Positions 56,304-64,000 of a DNA stretch of 64,000 nt are shown here, piece after piece. This DNA comes from Martinezella rhizogenes. Lineage in GTDB: Bacteria; Pseudomonadota; Alphaproteobacteria; Rhizobiales; Rhizobiaceae. The DNA lies in assembly GCF_000799715.1 (NCBI RefSeq), contig NZ_JUHG01000016.1, positions 1-64,000 on the forward strand, in the 5' to 3' direction. The notes under the pieces were generated by a model. The model was not told the DNA's origin, made no database searches, and worked only from the letters and a program-made list of their open reading frames with translations. The position numbers and the translations under genes were made by a program. Position 1 is the stretch's first letter; the number at the start of each line of letters is the position of its first letter.

Positions 56304-57170
56304 ATGACCGAAACCGCCCCTTCCTATGCGCTGACACGCCCCGCTTATGTCGGCCAGTCACACCTTGTCGTCAGCGACCTGGCTCTGGTGTCGCGCTTCT
56401 ATCAGGACATGCTGGGCCTGAAGGTCATCGAGAAGACCGCGAGCGGCGAGGTGCTGGGCGTTGCCGGTCAGCCGCTGCTGACGCTGACAACGGATCGCGC
56501 CGCCAAGCGCGCGCCGCAGACGGCGGCCGGCCTGTTCCACACGGCCTTTCTGCTGCCCAACCGGGTCGAGCTTGCCCGCTGGCTGCGGCATGCGGCGCAA
56601 AACAACGTCGCTCTCGAAGGCGCGTCCGATCATATCGTCAGCGAGGCGATCTATCTTTCCGATCCGGAAGGAAACGGCATCGAGATCTATGCGGACCGGC
56701 CGCATGAGCAGTGGAAATTCCACGATGACGGCACGGTGGAGATGGCGACACTGCGGCTCGATCTGCAGAAGCTTTACGAAAGCGCGCCGCAGGATCGCTG
56801 GGACGGCATGGCCGATGGTTCGGCGATCGGCCATATCCATCTGCAGGTTGGCGATGTCGAGGAGGCAAATGCCTTCTATCGCGACGTGCTTGGAATGAAC
56901 ATCATGGCGGCGCGCTATCCCGGCGCCACGTTCCTCGCAACCGGCGGCTATCACCATCATCTCGGCGCCAATACCTGGAACAGCCGCGGCGCCGGTGTCC
57001 GCTCCGAGCATATGACCGGCCTGTCCGACTACACGCTGCGCTTCAACGACAGGCAAGCGCTCGACAAGGCGGTCGCAGCACTTGATGTGCACGAGATCAA
57101 GACCGAGAAGCGCAACGGCGGCGTTTCGCTGCGCGACCCCTGGGGCATCGGACTTAATCTGATCGCCTGA
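56304..57170 (+). CDS. VOC-family ring-cleavage dioxygenase/glyoxalase-type protein (CatE-like)
   Basis: 288 residues with two VOC modules. Metal-ligand positions are visible as VGQSHLVVSDLA, IYLSDPEGNGIEIYADRP and, in the second half, IGHIHLQVGDVEEANAFYRDVLGM. This architecture is that of Bacillus CatE-type catechol 2,3-dioxygenases. Start is the ATG at 56304 with GGAATAA upstream; an upstream in-frame start is weaker. Substrate unknown. Confidence 0.87.
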   Translation: MTETAPSYALTRPAYVGQSHLVVSDLALVSRFYQDMLGLKVIEKTASGEVLGVAGQPLLTLTTDRAAKRAPQTAAGLFHTAFLLPNRVELARWLRHAAQNNVALEGASDHIVSEAIYLSDPEGNGIEIYADRPHEQWKFHDDGTVEMATLRLDLQKLYESAPQDRWDGMADGSAIGHIHLQVGDVEEANAFYRDVLGMNIMAARYPGATFLATGGYHHHLGANTWNSRGAGVRSEHMTGLSDYTLRFNDRQALDKAVAALDVHEIKTEKRNGGVSLRDPWGIGLNLIA

Positions 57171-57193
57171 TCGCAACCATAGATCGATCTTCC

Positions 57194-57225
57194 AAAGGCC
57201 CGTTCCGGAACTGGAACGGGCCTTT
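57194..57225 (+). terminator. Hairpin terminator after the VOC gene
   Basis: Perfect 13-bp stem AAAGGCCCGTTCC (57194-57206) and its complement (57213-57225), six-base loop. The T tract is short (TTT, then TTTATATT further on). Confidence 0.75.
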
Positions 57226-57269
57226 CGCGTTTATATTCAGAGGCAATGGGGCTTCGGGGATTGTTCAGG

Positions 57270-58442
57270 ATGGATACCACCAGCGGCACACGCAAGCAGG
57301 AGCGCAAGCCGGCAACGGCGCGTGAAGGACGCTCCAGCGACTGGGTCGACGCATTGCGGGCGGATACCGAGCAATTGAACAATTCCACGCCCGCAAAGAG
57401 CCTCGAGAAGGACGGCCTGGATGTCGCCTCCGCCTGGGCCGTTATCGGCATCTTTCTCATTCTGACGCTGGCAGCCGTCTATATGATGTCGATCATCCTC
57501 ATTCCGGTGACGCTGGCTGTCGTCGTCGGCATGATCCTTGGCCTGGCAGCGGAGAGGCTCAGCAAGCTTGGTGTTCCGCGCGTCCTTAATGCCGTCCTCC
57601 TGTCGTCGGCGGTGGCGCTGGTCATCTTCCTGTTCATCAATGCGCTCGCCGGACCATTGGCGCGGTTGGCACAGGAAGGCCCTGACGTCTTCCAGCGCAC
57701 CGTCGACCGGCTGATGCCCTATCTCGAACGGATCAAATGGCTGCACATCACGCCGCAAACCTTTGAAAGCGGTCCGATGTCGATCAACGTATTGCTCGAA
57801 AACACCGGCAATGTGCTGCATGTTGTCACGAACAGCCTGACACCGGCCATTGTCCAGGGGTTGATCTTCTTCGCTGCCCTGCTGCTGTTCCTCGCCGGCC
57901 GCATCAACCTGCGCAAGACGATCATCCTGGCGTTCTCCAGCCGAACGTCGCGTCTGGCGGCAATCCGTATCATCAATGCGGTGGAACAGGTGCTCGGCTT
58001 CTATTTTGCCACCGCCGCGCTGATCTATGCCGGTCTCGGCATCGCCATGACCATCATCGCCTATGTCGGCGGCTTGAGTGCGCCGATCCTCTGGGGCGTC
58101 TTCGCCTTTCTCTCCAGCTTCGTGCCCTTCGTCGGCATCGCAACGATGACGATCGCGCTGGCGATTGCCGGCATCATCACCCATGACGACATCATCTTCG
58201 CTCTTGCGCCTGCCATCGCATTCTTCTCCGTCCATCTCGCTGTGGAAAACCTGGTGTTTCCGGCAGTCATGGGCCGGCAATGGGAGCTCAATCCCTTTGT
58301 CGTCTTCCTCGCCATCATCTTCTGGACGTGGATGTGGGGTGCCGTCGGCGCCATGCTTGCCTTGCCGTTATCCCTGGTCGTCATGACCGTGGTCAACGAG
58401 CTGTTCTTCGAGGAAAAGGTACAGCCACAATTGCCTGAATAA
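57270..58442 (+). CDS. AI-2E/PerM-family permease
   Basis: 390 residues from the ATG at 57270 (MDTTSGTRKQ), with GGGGA nine bases upstream. A charged tail precedes seven or eight hydrophobic segments. The family pattern is seen in PAIVQGLIFFAALLLFLAG and in ILWGVFAFLSSFVPFVGIATM and LAVENLVFPAVMGRQWELNPFVVFLAIIFWTWMWG. Members have been linked to AI-2 export, Na+/H+ antiport or other roles, so substrate is open. Confidence 0.9.
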   Translation: MDTTSGTRKQERKPATAREGRSSDWVDALRADTEQLNNSTPAKSLEKDGLDVASAWAVIGIFLILTLAAVYMMSIILIPVTLAVVVGMILGLAAERLSKLGVPRVLNAVLLSSAVALVIFLFINALAGPLARLAQEGPDVFQRTVDRLMPYLERIKWLHITPQTFESGPMSINVLLENTGNVLHVVTNSLTPAIVQGLIFFAALLLFLAGRINLRKTIILAFSSRTSRLAAIRIINAVEQVLGFYFATAALIYAGLGIAMTIIAYVGGLSAPILWGVFAFLSSFVPFVGIATMTIALAIAGIITHDDIIFALAPAIAFFSVHLAVENLVFPAVMGRQWELNPFVVFLAIIFWTWMWGAVGAMLALPLSLVVMTVVNELFFEEKVQPQLPE

Positions 58443-58485
58443 AAATCCCGGCACGGCTGGTGATCGACCGTCGCCGATCGCCCGC

Positions 58486-59280
58486 TCAATTCGTAGTGTC
58501 GTCATCGCCCTGTTCGGGAATGTCCTGCAGACGGACGAACTGCACGCCCTTGGCCTTCAGCGCCAGGATGCTCATCGCCACGCCCTCGCCAGCCGCATGG
58601 GTCGGCTGGTTGATGTGGGAGATGATGACATCGCCATCCCTAGCGGAGGCGTATTGCTTTTCCACCATCTTGGCCGGCAGCAGCGAGCCACTGTCGCCAT
58701 TCACGGAATAGCCGGCGATGCGGTAGCCCATGCCACGGATCTCCGCGATGGCCGAGAGGCTGTATTTTGCCGTGGCGCCCCGGAACCAGCGCGGCTGCGG
58801 GATACCAGCGGTAAGCATGGCGTCGGCGCCACCCTTGACTTCCTGGGCCACGGCCTGTGGCGAGCCGGCAGCGGCAATGCCATAGACCTTGGTCGGGATA
58901 TCGACGACGGGAATATGGTTCTGGCCGTGGTTTTCCAGTTCGAAGAGATCGGGATGGGCGAGGAAGACGGCGAGCGCGTCGGGATTGGTCCGCAGCCAGC
59001 GGGCTGTGACGAAGATCGTCGCGGGGATCTTCTGATCGACGAGGGTGCTCAGAATACGCGGATCGGTCTTGCCCATGCAGGCATCGAAGGTGAGCGCGAT
59101 GCGCGGCGCCCCCTTGCCGGCCCGATTGACGTGCAGATGCGGCTCGACCATCTTGACGTTGGATGCCGTCGCCTTCGGCGGAAGCTGCGGCCAGACCACA
59201 GGCTTTGCCGCCTGCTCAACGGCAAAGGCAGCCGGCACGGTGGCAAGCAGGAATGCGGACGTCAACAGAAAGCGGTTCAT
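58486..59280 (-). CDS. Secreted polysaccharide deacetylase
   Basis: 264 residues from the ATG at 59280. A signal peptide (MNRFLLTSAFLLATVPAAFA) is followed by a NodB-homology domain: catalytic-site motifs LTFDACMGK (motif 1, Asp) and ENHGQNH (the H-x3-H zinc pair), then RWFRGATAKYS and DGDVIISHINQP. It probably removes N-acetyl groups from an envelope polysaccharide. A longer upstream reading has no homology. Confidence 0.88.
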   Translation of the reverse strand: MNRFLLTSAFLLATVPAAFAVEQAAKPVVWPQLPPKATASNVKMVEPHLHVNRAGKGAPRIALTFDACMGKTDPRILSTLVDQKIPATIFVTARWLRTNPDALAVFLAHPDLFELENHGQNHIPVVDIPTKVYGIAAAGSPQAVAQEVKGGADAMLTAGIPQPRWFRGATAKYSLSAIAEIRGMGYRIAGYSVNGDSGSLLPAKMVEKQYASARDGDVIISHINQPTHAAGEGVAMSILALKAKGVQFVRLQDIPEQGDDDTTN

Positions 59281-59549
59281 CAGTATCCACCGATCGGATC
59301 GAGCAAAATCAAATTTGGCGGAAAAAGCACGCGGGTACCATAGGCCTTTCCCTTTGCACCCGCCATCGTTCGGCAAGGCGACGGAAATATGACGGTTTGC
59401 CGGCAAGGGGGTCATTTCCCATCAGAAATGCGTCTATAGTCATTCTGCCGCAGCCGCGGCTTTGGTGACCCCTCATCTATAATACGATTGATACCAGACC
59501 GGCCTGCCATTATCTGCATATTTTCCTGTACTCCCAAAGGGAACAATTC

Positions 59550-60461
59550 ATGAGCCGCGATCCCTATGACATTCTGGGCGTAAAACGGGATGCTCCGCAA
59601 AAAGACGTCCAAAGCGCCTATCGCAAGCTTGCTAAAAAACTGCATCCCGACCTCAACCCTGGCGACAAGCAGGCCGAGGAGAAATTCAAGGAAGTCTCCG
59701 CGGCCTACGGCATCCTCGGGGACGAGGAGAAGCGCGCGCGCTTCGACCGCGGCGAGATCGACGGCAGCGGCGCCGAGAAACCGTCCCGCAACTATTATCG
59801 CGACTACGCGGCAAACGAAGGCCAGCGCGGCCCCTACCGTAACACTGGCGGCTTCGCCGATTTTGGCGACACCGACGATGTGCTGTCCAGCTTCTTTTCA
59901 CGTCGCAGCCGAGGCCAGTCCGCAATGCAGGGTCAGGATCGTAAATATTCCATGGAGGTCGACTTTCTCGACGCCGTCAACGGCACGAAAAAGCAGATCA
60001 CCCTGCCGGACGGCCCCGCGCTCGATGTGCAGATCCCGCCGGGAACCAAGGATGGGCAGACGCTGCGCTTGCGTGGCAAGGGCGATCCGGGCTTTGGCGG
60101 CGGCGCTCCCGGCGATGCGCTGATCGAGGTGCATGTGCGTCCGCACCGCTTCTTCACTCGCGACGGCGACGATATCAGGCTGGAACTGCCGATTTCGCTG
60201 ATCGAGGCAGTGCTCGGCGGCAAGGTTCGCGTACCCACGCCTTCAGGCCCGGTGACCGTCACGCTCCAGCCGAACTCCAACACTGGCAAAGTCTTGCGGT
60301 TGAAGGGCAAAGGCGTGCCCGTCCGTGGCAAAGATGCCGGCGACGCCTATGTTTCACTGAAGATCGTCTTGCCGGACGCGCCGGATGCCGAGCTTACCGC
60401 TCTCGTTTCCGATTGGCAGGCCGGCAAGACACATGATCCCAGAAAGACCATGGGAGGCTGA
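59550..60461 (+). CDS. cbpA: DnaJ-class chaperone CbpA-like (no zinc finger)
   Basis: 303 residues. J-domain at residues 1-68 with the HPD motif at 32-34, a Gly-containing linker, then DnaJ C-terminal domains I and II (about 130-290). The CxxCxGxG zinc-finger domain is absent, as in CbpA. It stimulates DnaK. AAAGGGAAC lies seven to ten bases before the ATG. It is followed after three bases by the CbpM-type gene. Confidence 0.92.
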   Translation: MSRDPYDILGVKRDAPQKDVQSAYRKLAKKLHPDLNPGDKQAEEKFKEVSAAYGILGDEEKRARFDRGEIDGSGAEKPSRNYYRDYAANEGQRGPYRNTGGFADFGDTDDVLSSFFSRRSRGQSAMQGQDRKYSMEVDFLDAVNGTKKQITLPDGPALDVQIPPGTKDGQTLRLRGKGDPGFGGGAPGDALIEVHVRPHRFFTRDGDDIRLELPISLIEAVLGGKVRVPTPSGPVTVTLQPNSNTGKVLRLKGKGVPVRGKDAGDAYVSLKIVLPDAPDAELTALVSDWQAGKTHDPRKTMGG

Positions 60462-60464
60462 TCC

Positions 60465-60797
60465 ATGAACGAGAGCGAGTTTCGTCTGCGCCTCGAGATT
60501 GATGTCACGGTGCTGGAGGTCTGGATCGACCAGGGCTGGCTCATCCCCGAAACCACGAATGAAGGCCGGCATTTTCGCGATGCCGACCTCGCCCGCGGAC
60601 AATTGATCCTCGATTTGATCGACGCCATGGGCCTCAACGAGCCCGGCGTCGACCTGGTGATGGATCTGGTCGATCAGCTTCATGGGCTGAGATCGACGCT
60701 GCGCGAGCTGACGGATGCCGTCTCCCGCCAAAGCCCCGATGTGCAGGAACATATCCTCTCCGAACTTGCCCGCCTGGAGCGTCAAGAACGGCGCTGA
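60465..60797 (+). CDS. cbpM: Chaperone modulator CbpM-like
   Basis: 110 residues with a MerR-like N-terminal HTH-type segment (VLEVWIDQGWLIPETTNEGRHFRDADLARGQLILDLIDAMGLNEPGVDLVMDLVDQLHGLR) and a coiled C-terminal part. CbpM binds the J-domain of CbpA and inhibits it. The three-base gap after cbpA indicates co-translation. Converges on the DUF930 gene. Confidence 0.9.
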   Translation: MNESEFRLRLEIDVTVLEVWIDQGWLIPETTNEGRHFRDADLARGQLILDLIDAMGLNEPGVDLVMDLVDQLHGLRSTLRELTDAVSRQSPDVQEHILSELARLERQERR

Positions 60798-60804
60798 AGG
60801 CCAT

Positions 60805-61194
60805 TCAATCGTAGAGATAATGTTTCTGCCAGGCGTCGCGCGGCACCTTGTCGCCGATCTGAAAGCTGAGATTGCGCACGTCGACGTGCTCCGGGTCGGT
60901 CGTGCATTTATAGGAGAGATGATACCAATCGCCCTTGCTGCGGAAGACGGCGCCGGGGGCATTCATCGAATCCGGCTCCATATTGGGATCGCCGAAGGTA
61001 TAGGCGATCACCTTGTCTGGCTTGAAGCCTGTCTTCTCCGTGCCGATCCGCTTCATCGCTTCCGCATCGCAAGCCTGCTCCATCCGCTCCGAAGGATCGA
61101 GCTTTTCCAGCTCCTTCTTCATGGTCGCATCGACGGCGAGCGCCGAGGTTGCGATAGAGGCCAAAGGCAGGAGAATGGCGATGAATTTCAGCAT
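60805..61194 (-). CDS. Secreted DUF930 domain protein
   Basis: 129 residues: signal peptide (MLKFIAILLPLASIATSALA) and a DUF930 domain (KKELEKLDPSERMEQACDAEAMKRI, FRSKGDWYHLSYKCTTDPEHVDVRNLSFQIG) with two conserved cysteines. DUF930 is restricted largely to Rhizobiales and its function is unknown. A single gene; converges on cbpM with an eight-base gap. Confidence 0.88.
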   Translation of the reverse strand: MLKFIAILLPLASIATSALAVDATMKKELEKLDPSERMEQACDAEAMKRIGTEKTGFKPDKVIAYTFGDPNMEPDSMNAPGAVFRSKGDWYHLSYKCTTDPEHVDVRNLSFQIGDKVPRDAWQKHYLYD

Positions 61195-61487
61195 GAAGAC
61201 CGGTCCCTCATTTGTTTGTTTTCCGGGCTGGGCTGCGTCTGTTCCACGGGGAAAGCGGTTCTAAGAAACACTTATTGTCGACACAGCGCTAAGCGGACTT
61301 CGTTAAAGAATGTGGTCACATCAAGGCAACCCCGCGCACGATCTTCCATCATCATCAGCTCGAGACGAGCTTAGGATCATCCGCTTGCATGAGGCTTGAG
61401 CCGGCAATTGCCGCTTGAACCTCGGCCAAGCGCCCTCTATTTCTCTTTCATCGCATACCCGACTTTCAGCCCAGAGAAAGCCCTTCA

Positions 61488-63581
61488 GTGTCTTCATTCA
61501 AAAACCTCCCCGCCCCGCCCGCCGCGCCGAAAAAGCCGGTCACGGATACGCGCCACGGCATCACCCGCAGCGACGATTACGCCTGGCTGCGTGCCGACAA
61601 CTGGCAGGCGATGTTCAAGGATACCTCGATCCTCAACCCGGAAATCCGCGCGCATCTGGAGGCCGAGAATACCTACATGAACGCCGCTATGGCGGATACG
61701 AAAGAGCTGCAGAAACTGCTGTTTGCCGAGATGAAGGGCCGCATCAAGGAGGATGACAGCTCCGTGCCGGTCAAGGATGGCCCCTATTCCTACGGCACGC
61801 TCTTCGTCACCGGCGGCGAGCAGCCGCACTACTTCCGCGAGGCACGCGACGGCGGCGACCGCAAGCTGCTTCTCGACGGCGACAAGGAGAACGAGGGCAA
61901 GTCCTATTTCCGCCTCTCCGGCATCGACCACTCCACGGACCACAGCCACGGCATCTGGGGTTATGACGACAAGGGCTCGGAATATTTCACGCTGAAGGTC
62001 CGCAATCTCGACACCGGCGAGGACCTGGTCGACGTGATCGAGAACACCGGTGGCGGCGGTGTCTGGGCGCCCGACGGCAAGAGCTTCTTCTACACGCTAC
62101 AGGACGAGAACCATCGTCCGTCGAAGATCTTCCACCACATTGTGGGCACGCCGCAATCGGCAGACCGGCTGGTCTATGAGGAAGAGGATTCGGGCTTCTT
62201 CATGGGCGTCGGCGGTTCCTTGCTCGACGACTACATCTTCATCGACATCCACGACCACGAGACCAGCGAATACCGCCTCATCCCGACCTCGGACCTGACG
62301 GCCGAACCGAAGCTGGTGGCCGAACGCGACACCGGGGTCGAATATGAGATGACGGAAGGCGGCGATGTCTTCTACATCCTCACCAATGACGGTGACGCCA
62401 AGGATTTCAAGATCATGGAGACGCCGGTCGACAGGCCGGGCAAGGAAAACTGGCGCGATGTCGTCGTCCATAAGCCGGGCACATTGATTCTCAGCCATAT
62501 GGCCTATGCCCGCCACCTCATCTGGCTGGAACGCAAGGACGGCCTGCCACGCATTGTCATCCGCGACCGCCTCTCCGGCGAGGAACATGCGATCGCCTTC
62601 GACGAAGAAGCCTATTCGCTAGGTCTGCAGGGAGCCGCCGAATACGACACTGACGTCATCCGTTTCTCCTATTCCTCGATGACGACGCCTAGCCAGCTTT
62701 ACGACTACAACATGGTGACGCGCGAGCGCACTTTGTTGAAGACGCAGGAAGTTCCCTCCGGCCACGATCCGGACGACTACGTCACCCGCCGCGTCTTCGC
62801 GCCGGCATGGGACGGAGAAACGGTGCCGGTCACCCTGCTCTATCGCAAGGATACGCCGCTCGACGGCACGGCACCCTGCCTGCTTTACGGCTACGGTGCC
62901 TATGGCGTCACCATTCCCGCCGGCTTCAACACCAACTGCCTGTCGCTCGCTGATCGTGGCTTCGTCTATGCCGTCGCCCATATCCGCGGCGGCAAGGACA
63001 AGGGCTTTGCCTGGTACGAAGACGGCAAGATGGACAAGAAGACCAATACCTTCAAGGACTTCATCTCAGCTGCCGATTATCTGAATCAACAGAAATTCAC
63101 GTCTTACGCGAAGATCATCGCCGAGGGCGGCTCGGCCGGCGGCATGCTGATGGGCGCCATCGCCAACATGGCACCGGAGAAATTCGCCGGCGTCATCGCC
63201 GCCGTTCCCTTCGTCGACGTCCTCAATACCATGTTGGACGACACCCTGCCGCTGACGCCGCCGGAATGGCCGGAATGGGGCAACCCGATCGACAGCCAGG
63301 AAGAATACGAGCAGATCGCTGCCTACAGCCCCTATGACAATGTCGGAGAAAAGCCCTACCCACCGATCCTGGCGCTCGGCGGCCTGACCGATCCGCGCGT
63401 CACATATTGGGAACCGGCGAAATGGGTCGCCAAGCTACGTGAGAAGACCACCGGCGACGCGCCGATTCTCCTCAAGACCAATATGGACGCCGGTCATGGC
63501 GGCGCATCGGGCCGCTTCCAGCGGCTGGAAGAGATCGCCTTCGAATACGGCTTCGCCATCAAGGTCGCCGGCAAAATGTAA
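61488..63581 (+). CDS. ptrB: Oligopeptidase B (S9A serine peptidase)
   Basis: 697 residues starting at GTG. An N-terminal beta-propeller (about 75-400) is followed by the alpha/beta-hydrolase domain. Catalytic serine S549 is in AEGGSAGGML and the catalytic histidine is in MDAGHGGASG near the C-terminus. It cleaves after basic residues in short peptides. GAGAAAG lies upstream of the start. No signal peptide. Confidence 0.93.
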   Translation: MSSFKNLPAPPAAPKKPVTDTRHGITRSDDYAWLRADNWQAMFKDTSILNPEIRAHLEAENTYMNAAMADTKELQKLLFAEMKGRIKEDDSSVPVKDGPYSYGTLFVTGGEQPHYFREARDGGDRKLLLDGDKENEGKSYFRLSGIDHSTDHSHGIWGYDDKGSEYFTLKVRNLDTGEDLVDVIENTGGGGVWAPDGKSFFYTLQDENHRPSKIFHHIVGTPQSADRLVYEEEDSGFFMGVGGSLLDDYIFIDIHDHETSEYRLIPTSDLTAEPKLVAERDTGVEYEMTEGGDVFYILTNDGDAKDFKIMETPVDRPGKENWRDVVVHKPGTLILSHMAYARHLIWLERKDGLPRIVIRDRLSGEEHAIAFDEEAYSLGLQGAAEYDTDVIRFSYSSMTTPSQLYDYNMVTRERTLLKTQEVPSGHDPDDYVTRRVFAPAWDGETVPVTLLYRKDTPLDGTAPCLLYGYGAYGVTIPAGFNTNCLSLADRGFVYAVAHIRGGKDKGFAWYEDGKMDKKTNTFKDFISAADYLNQQKFTSYAKIIAEGGSAGGMLMGAIANMAPEKFAGVIAAVPFVDVLNTMLDDTLPLTPPEWPEWGNPIDSQEEYEQIAAYSPYDNVGEKPYPPILALGGLTDPRVTYWEPAKWVAKLREKTTGDAPILLKTNMDAGHGGASGRFQRLEEIAFEYGFAIKVAGKM

Positions 63582-63602
63582 AAGCCTCGGGAGGAGGTCC
63601 AT

Positions 63603-63707
63603 ATCGTTCTGCTGCGTGCCGTCAATATCGGCGGCACCGGCACTCTGCCGATGGCGGAGTTGAAAGCACTCTGCGAGGAGATCGGCTTTACGGATGTGCG
63701 CTACACA
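63603..63707 (+). pseudogene. 5' remnant of a DUF1697 gene
   Basis: The frame at 63603 onward reads IVLLRAVNIGGTGTLPMAEL then KALCEEIGFTDVRYT, the conserved N-terminal block of DUF1697 proteins (about 180 residues normally). A GGAGGAGG site precedes it (63590-63597), but no ATG is in frame: the first codons are CAT ATC GTT. Homology stops at about 63707, and the frame then runs through a tandem repeat into the next gene and terminates at about 63775. Only about 35 residues survive, so the gene is broken by a deletion or rearrangement. Confidence 0.75.
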
Positions 63708-63710
63708 ATA

Positions 63711-63740
63711 CCTTGTAGATTGGGACCTTGTAGATTGGGG
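63711..63740. repeat. 15-bp tandem repeat at the break point of the DUF1697 remnant
   Basis: CCTTGTAGATTGGG occurs at 63711-63724 and again at 63726-63739, so the unit is 15 bases. It separates the truncated DUF1697 frame from the VOC gene and may have formed during the deletion. Confidence 0.85.
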
Positions 63741-63751
63741 AGATTGGACAC

Positions 63752-64000
63752 ATGGCGCTCAAACGGATGGACAACGTAGGAATCGTCGTCGAAGACCTCG
63801 GAGGGGCGATTGATTTCTTTTGCGAACTCGGTCTCGAGCTCGAAGGGCGAGCCACGATCGAAGGAGAATGGGCCGGACGTGTCACTGGACTGGGCGATCA
63901 GCACGTCGAGATTGCCATGATGCGAACGCCCGACGGCCACAGCCGGATCGAGCTCTCCCGCTTCCTCATGCCGCCTGTCATCGCGGATCACCGCAATACC
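63752..64000 (+). CDS. VOC-family (glyoxalase/bleomycin resistance-like) protein, 3' end beyond window
   Basis: At least 83 residues from the ATG at 63752, still open at the window end. MALKRMDNVGIVVEDLGGAI then DFFCELGLELEGRATIEGEW and the DGHSRIELSRFLMPP segment match the first and second strands of a VOC module, where metal ligands usually lie. Small metalloproteins of this type act on glyoxalase-like or ring-cleavage substrates, or bind drugs; which is not decidable. It starts 45 bases after the DUF1697 remnant, and GGGGAGATTGG gives a ribosome binding site. Confidence 0.82.
   Translation, partial: MALKRMDNVGIVVEDLGGAIDFFCELGLELEGRATIEGEWAGRVTGLGDQHVEIAMMRTPDGHSRIELSRFLMPPVIADHRNT

Overview
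This is a 64 kb stretch of alphaproteobacterial chromosome, almost certainly from Rhizobium or a close Rhizobiaceae relative. The evidence is the gene content and order: ccmIEFH (cycHJKL) followed by degP and a response regulator/kinase pair, a feuN-feuP-feuQ locus, a mucR/ros-type zinc-finger regulator beside sufE and a divJ-type kinase, an mnh (mrp) antiporter operon, and one copy of a Rhizobium-type intergenic palindromic repeat. GC content is high and even, apart from short AT-rich intergenic islands. I see no rRNA, tRNA, CRISPR array, insertion sequence, prophage or plasmid gene. The window reads as core chromosome, and I found no convincing undescribed multi-gene system.

Layout, left to right. 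1-7.4 kb: the 3'-truncated ETF-ubiquinone oxidoreductase gene (minus strand), an SDR protein lacking the usual Tyr/Lys, and a two-gene RND efflux pump. 7.5-11.3 kb: an Hsp70-like ATPase, a UDG-superfamily protein with a degraded Fe-S site, two small ORFs with strong terminators, and an unknown two-winged-helix protein. 11.6-17 kb: an MFS transporter, a soluble receptor of inverted order (MCP tip then Cache) and aminopeptidase N. 17.2-24.7 kb: a PleC-type kinase converging on glnE, then a two-component pair. 24.8-30.6 kb: degP and the cytochrome c maturation operon. 31.2-34.2 kb: lipoprotein, feuQ, feuP, feuN. 34.8-42.6 kb: housekeeping and small conserved genes, including a bifunctional penicillin-binding protein. 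42.6-47 kb: peptidoglycan-binding protein, DivJ-type kinase, DUF5330 protein, SufE, MucR. 47.5-53.5 kb: mnhABCDEFG. 53.7-64 kb: msrB, acetyltransferase, PAQR/hemolysin III, two VOC dioxygenase/glyoxalase genes, AI-2E-family permease, polysaccharide deacetylase, cbpA-cbpM, oligopeptidase B and a DUF1697 gene remnant.

How the genes fit together. Several are envelope and cell-cycle signalling genes. PleC-like and DivJ-like kinases, which in this order act oppositely on DivK, lie about 25 kb apart. FeuN/P/Q is an osmosensory system with a periplasmic inhibitor. The kinase/regulator pair next to DegP probably senses envelope stress. MucR is a global H-NS-like regulator of exopolysaccharide and symbiosis genes. 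The Mnh antiporter handles Na+/H+. CcmIEFH makes c-type cytochromes. The most useful items for follow-up are the inverted MCP-Cache protein, the two enzyme homologues missing catalytic or cofactor residues, a possible small RNA upstream of feuN, and the truncated DUF1697 locus.
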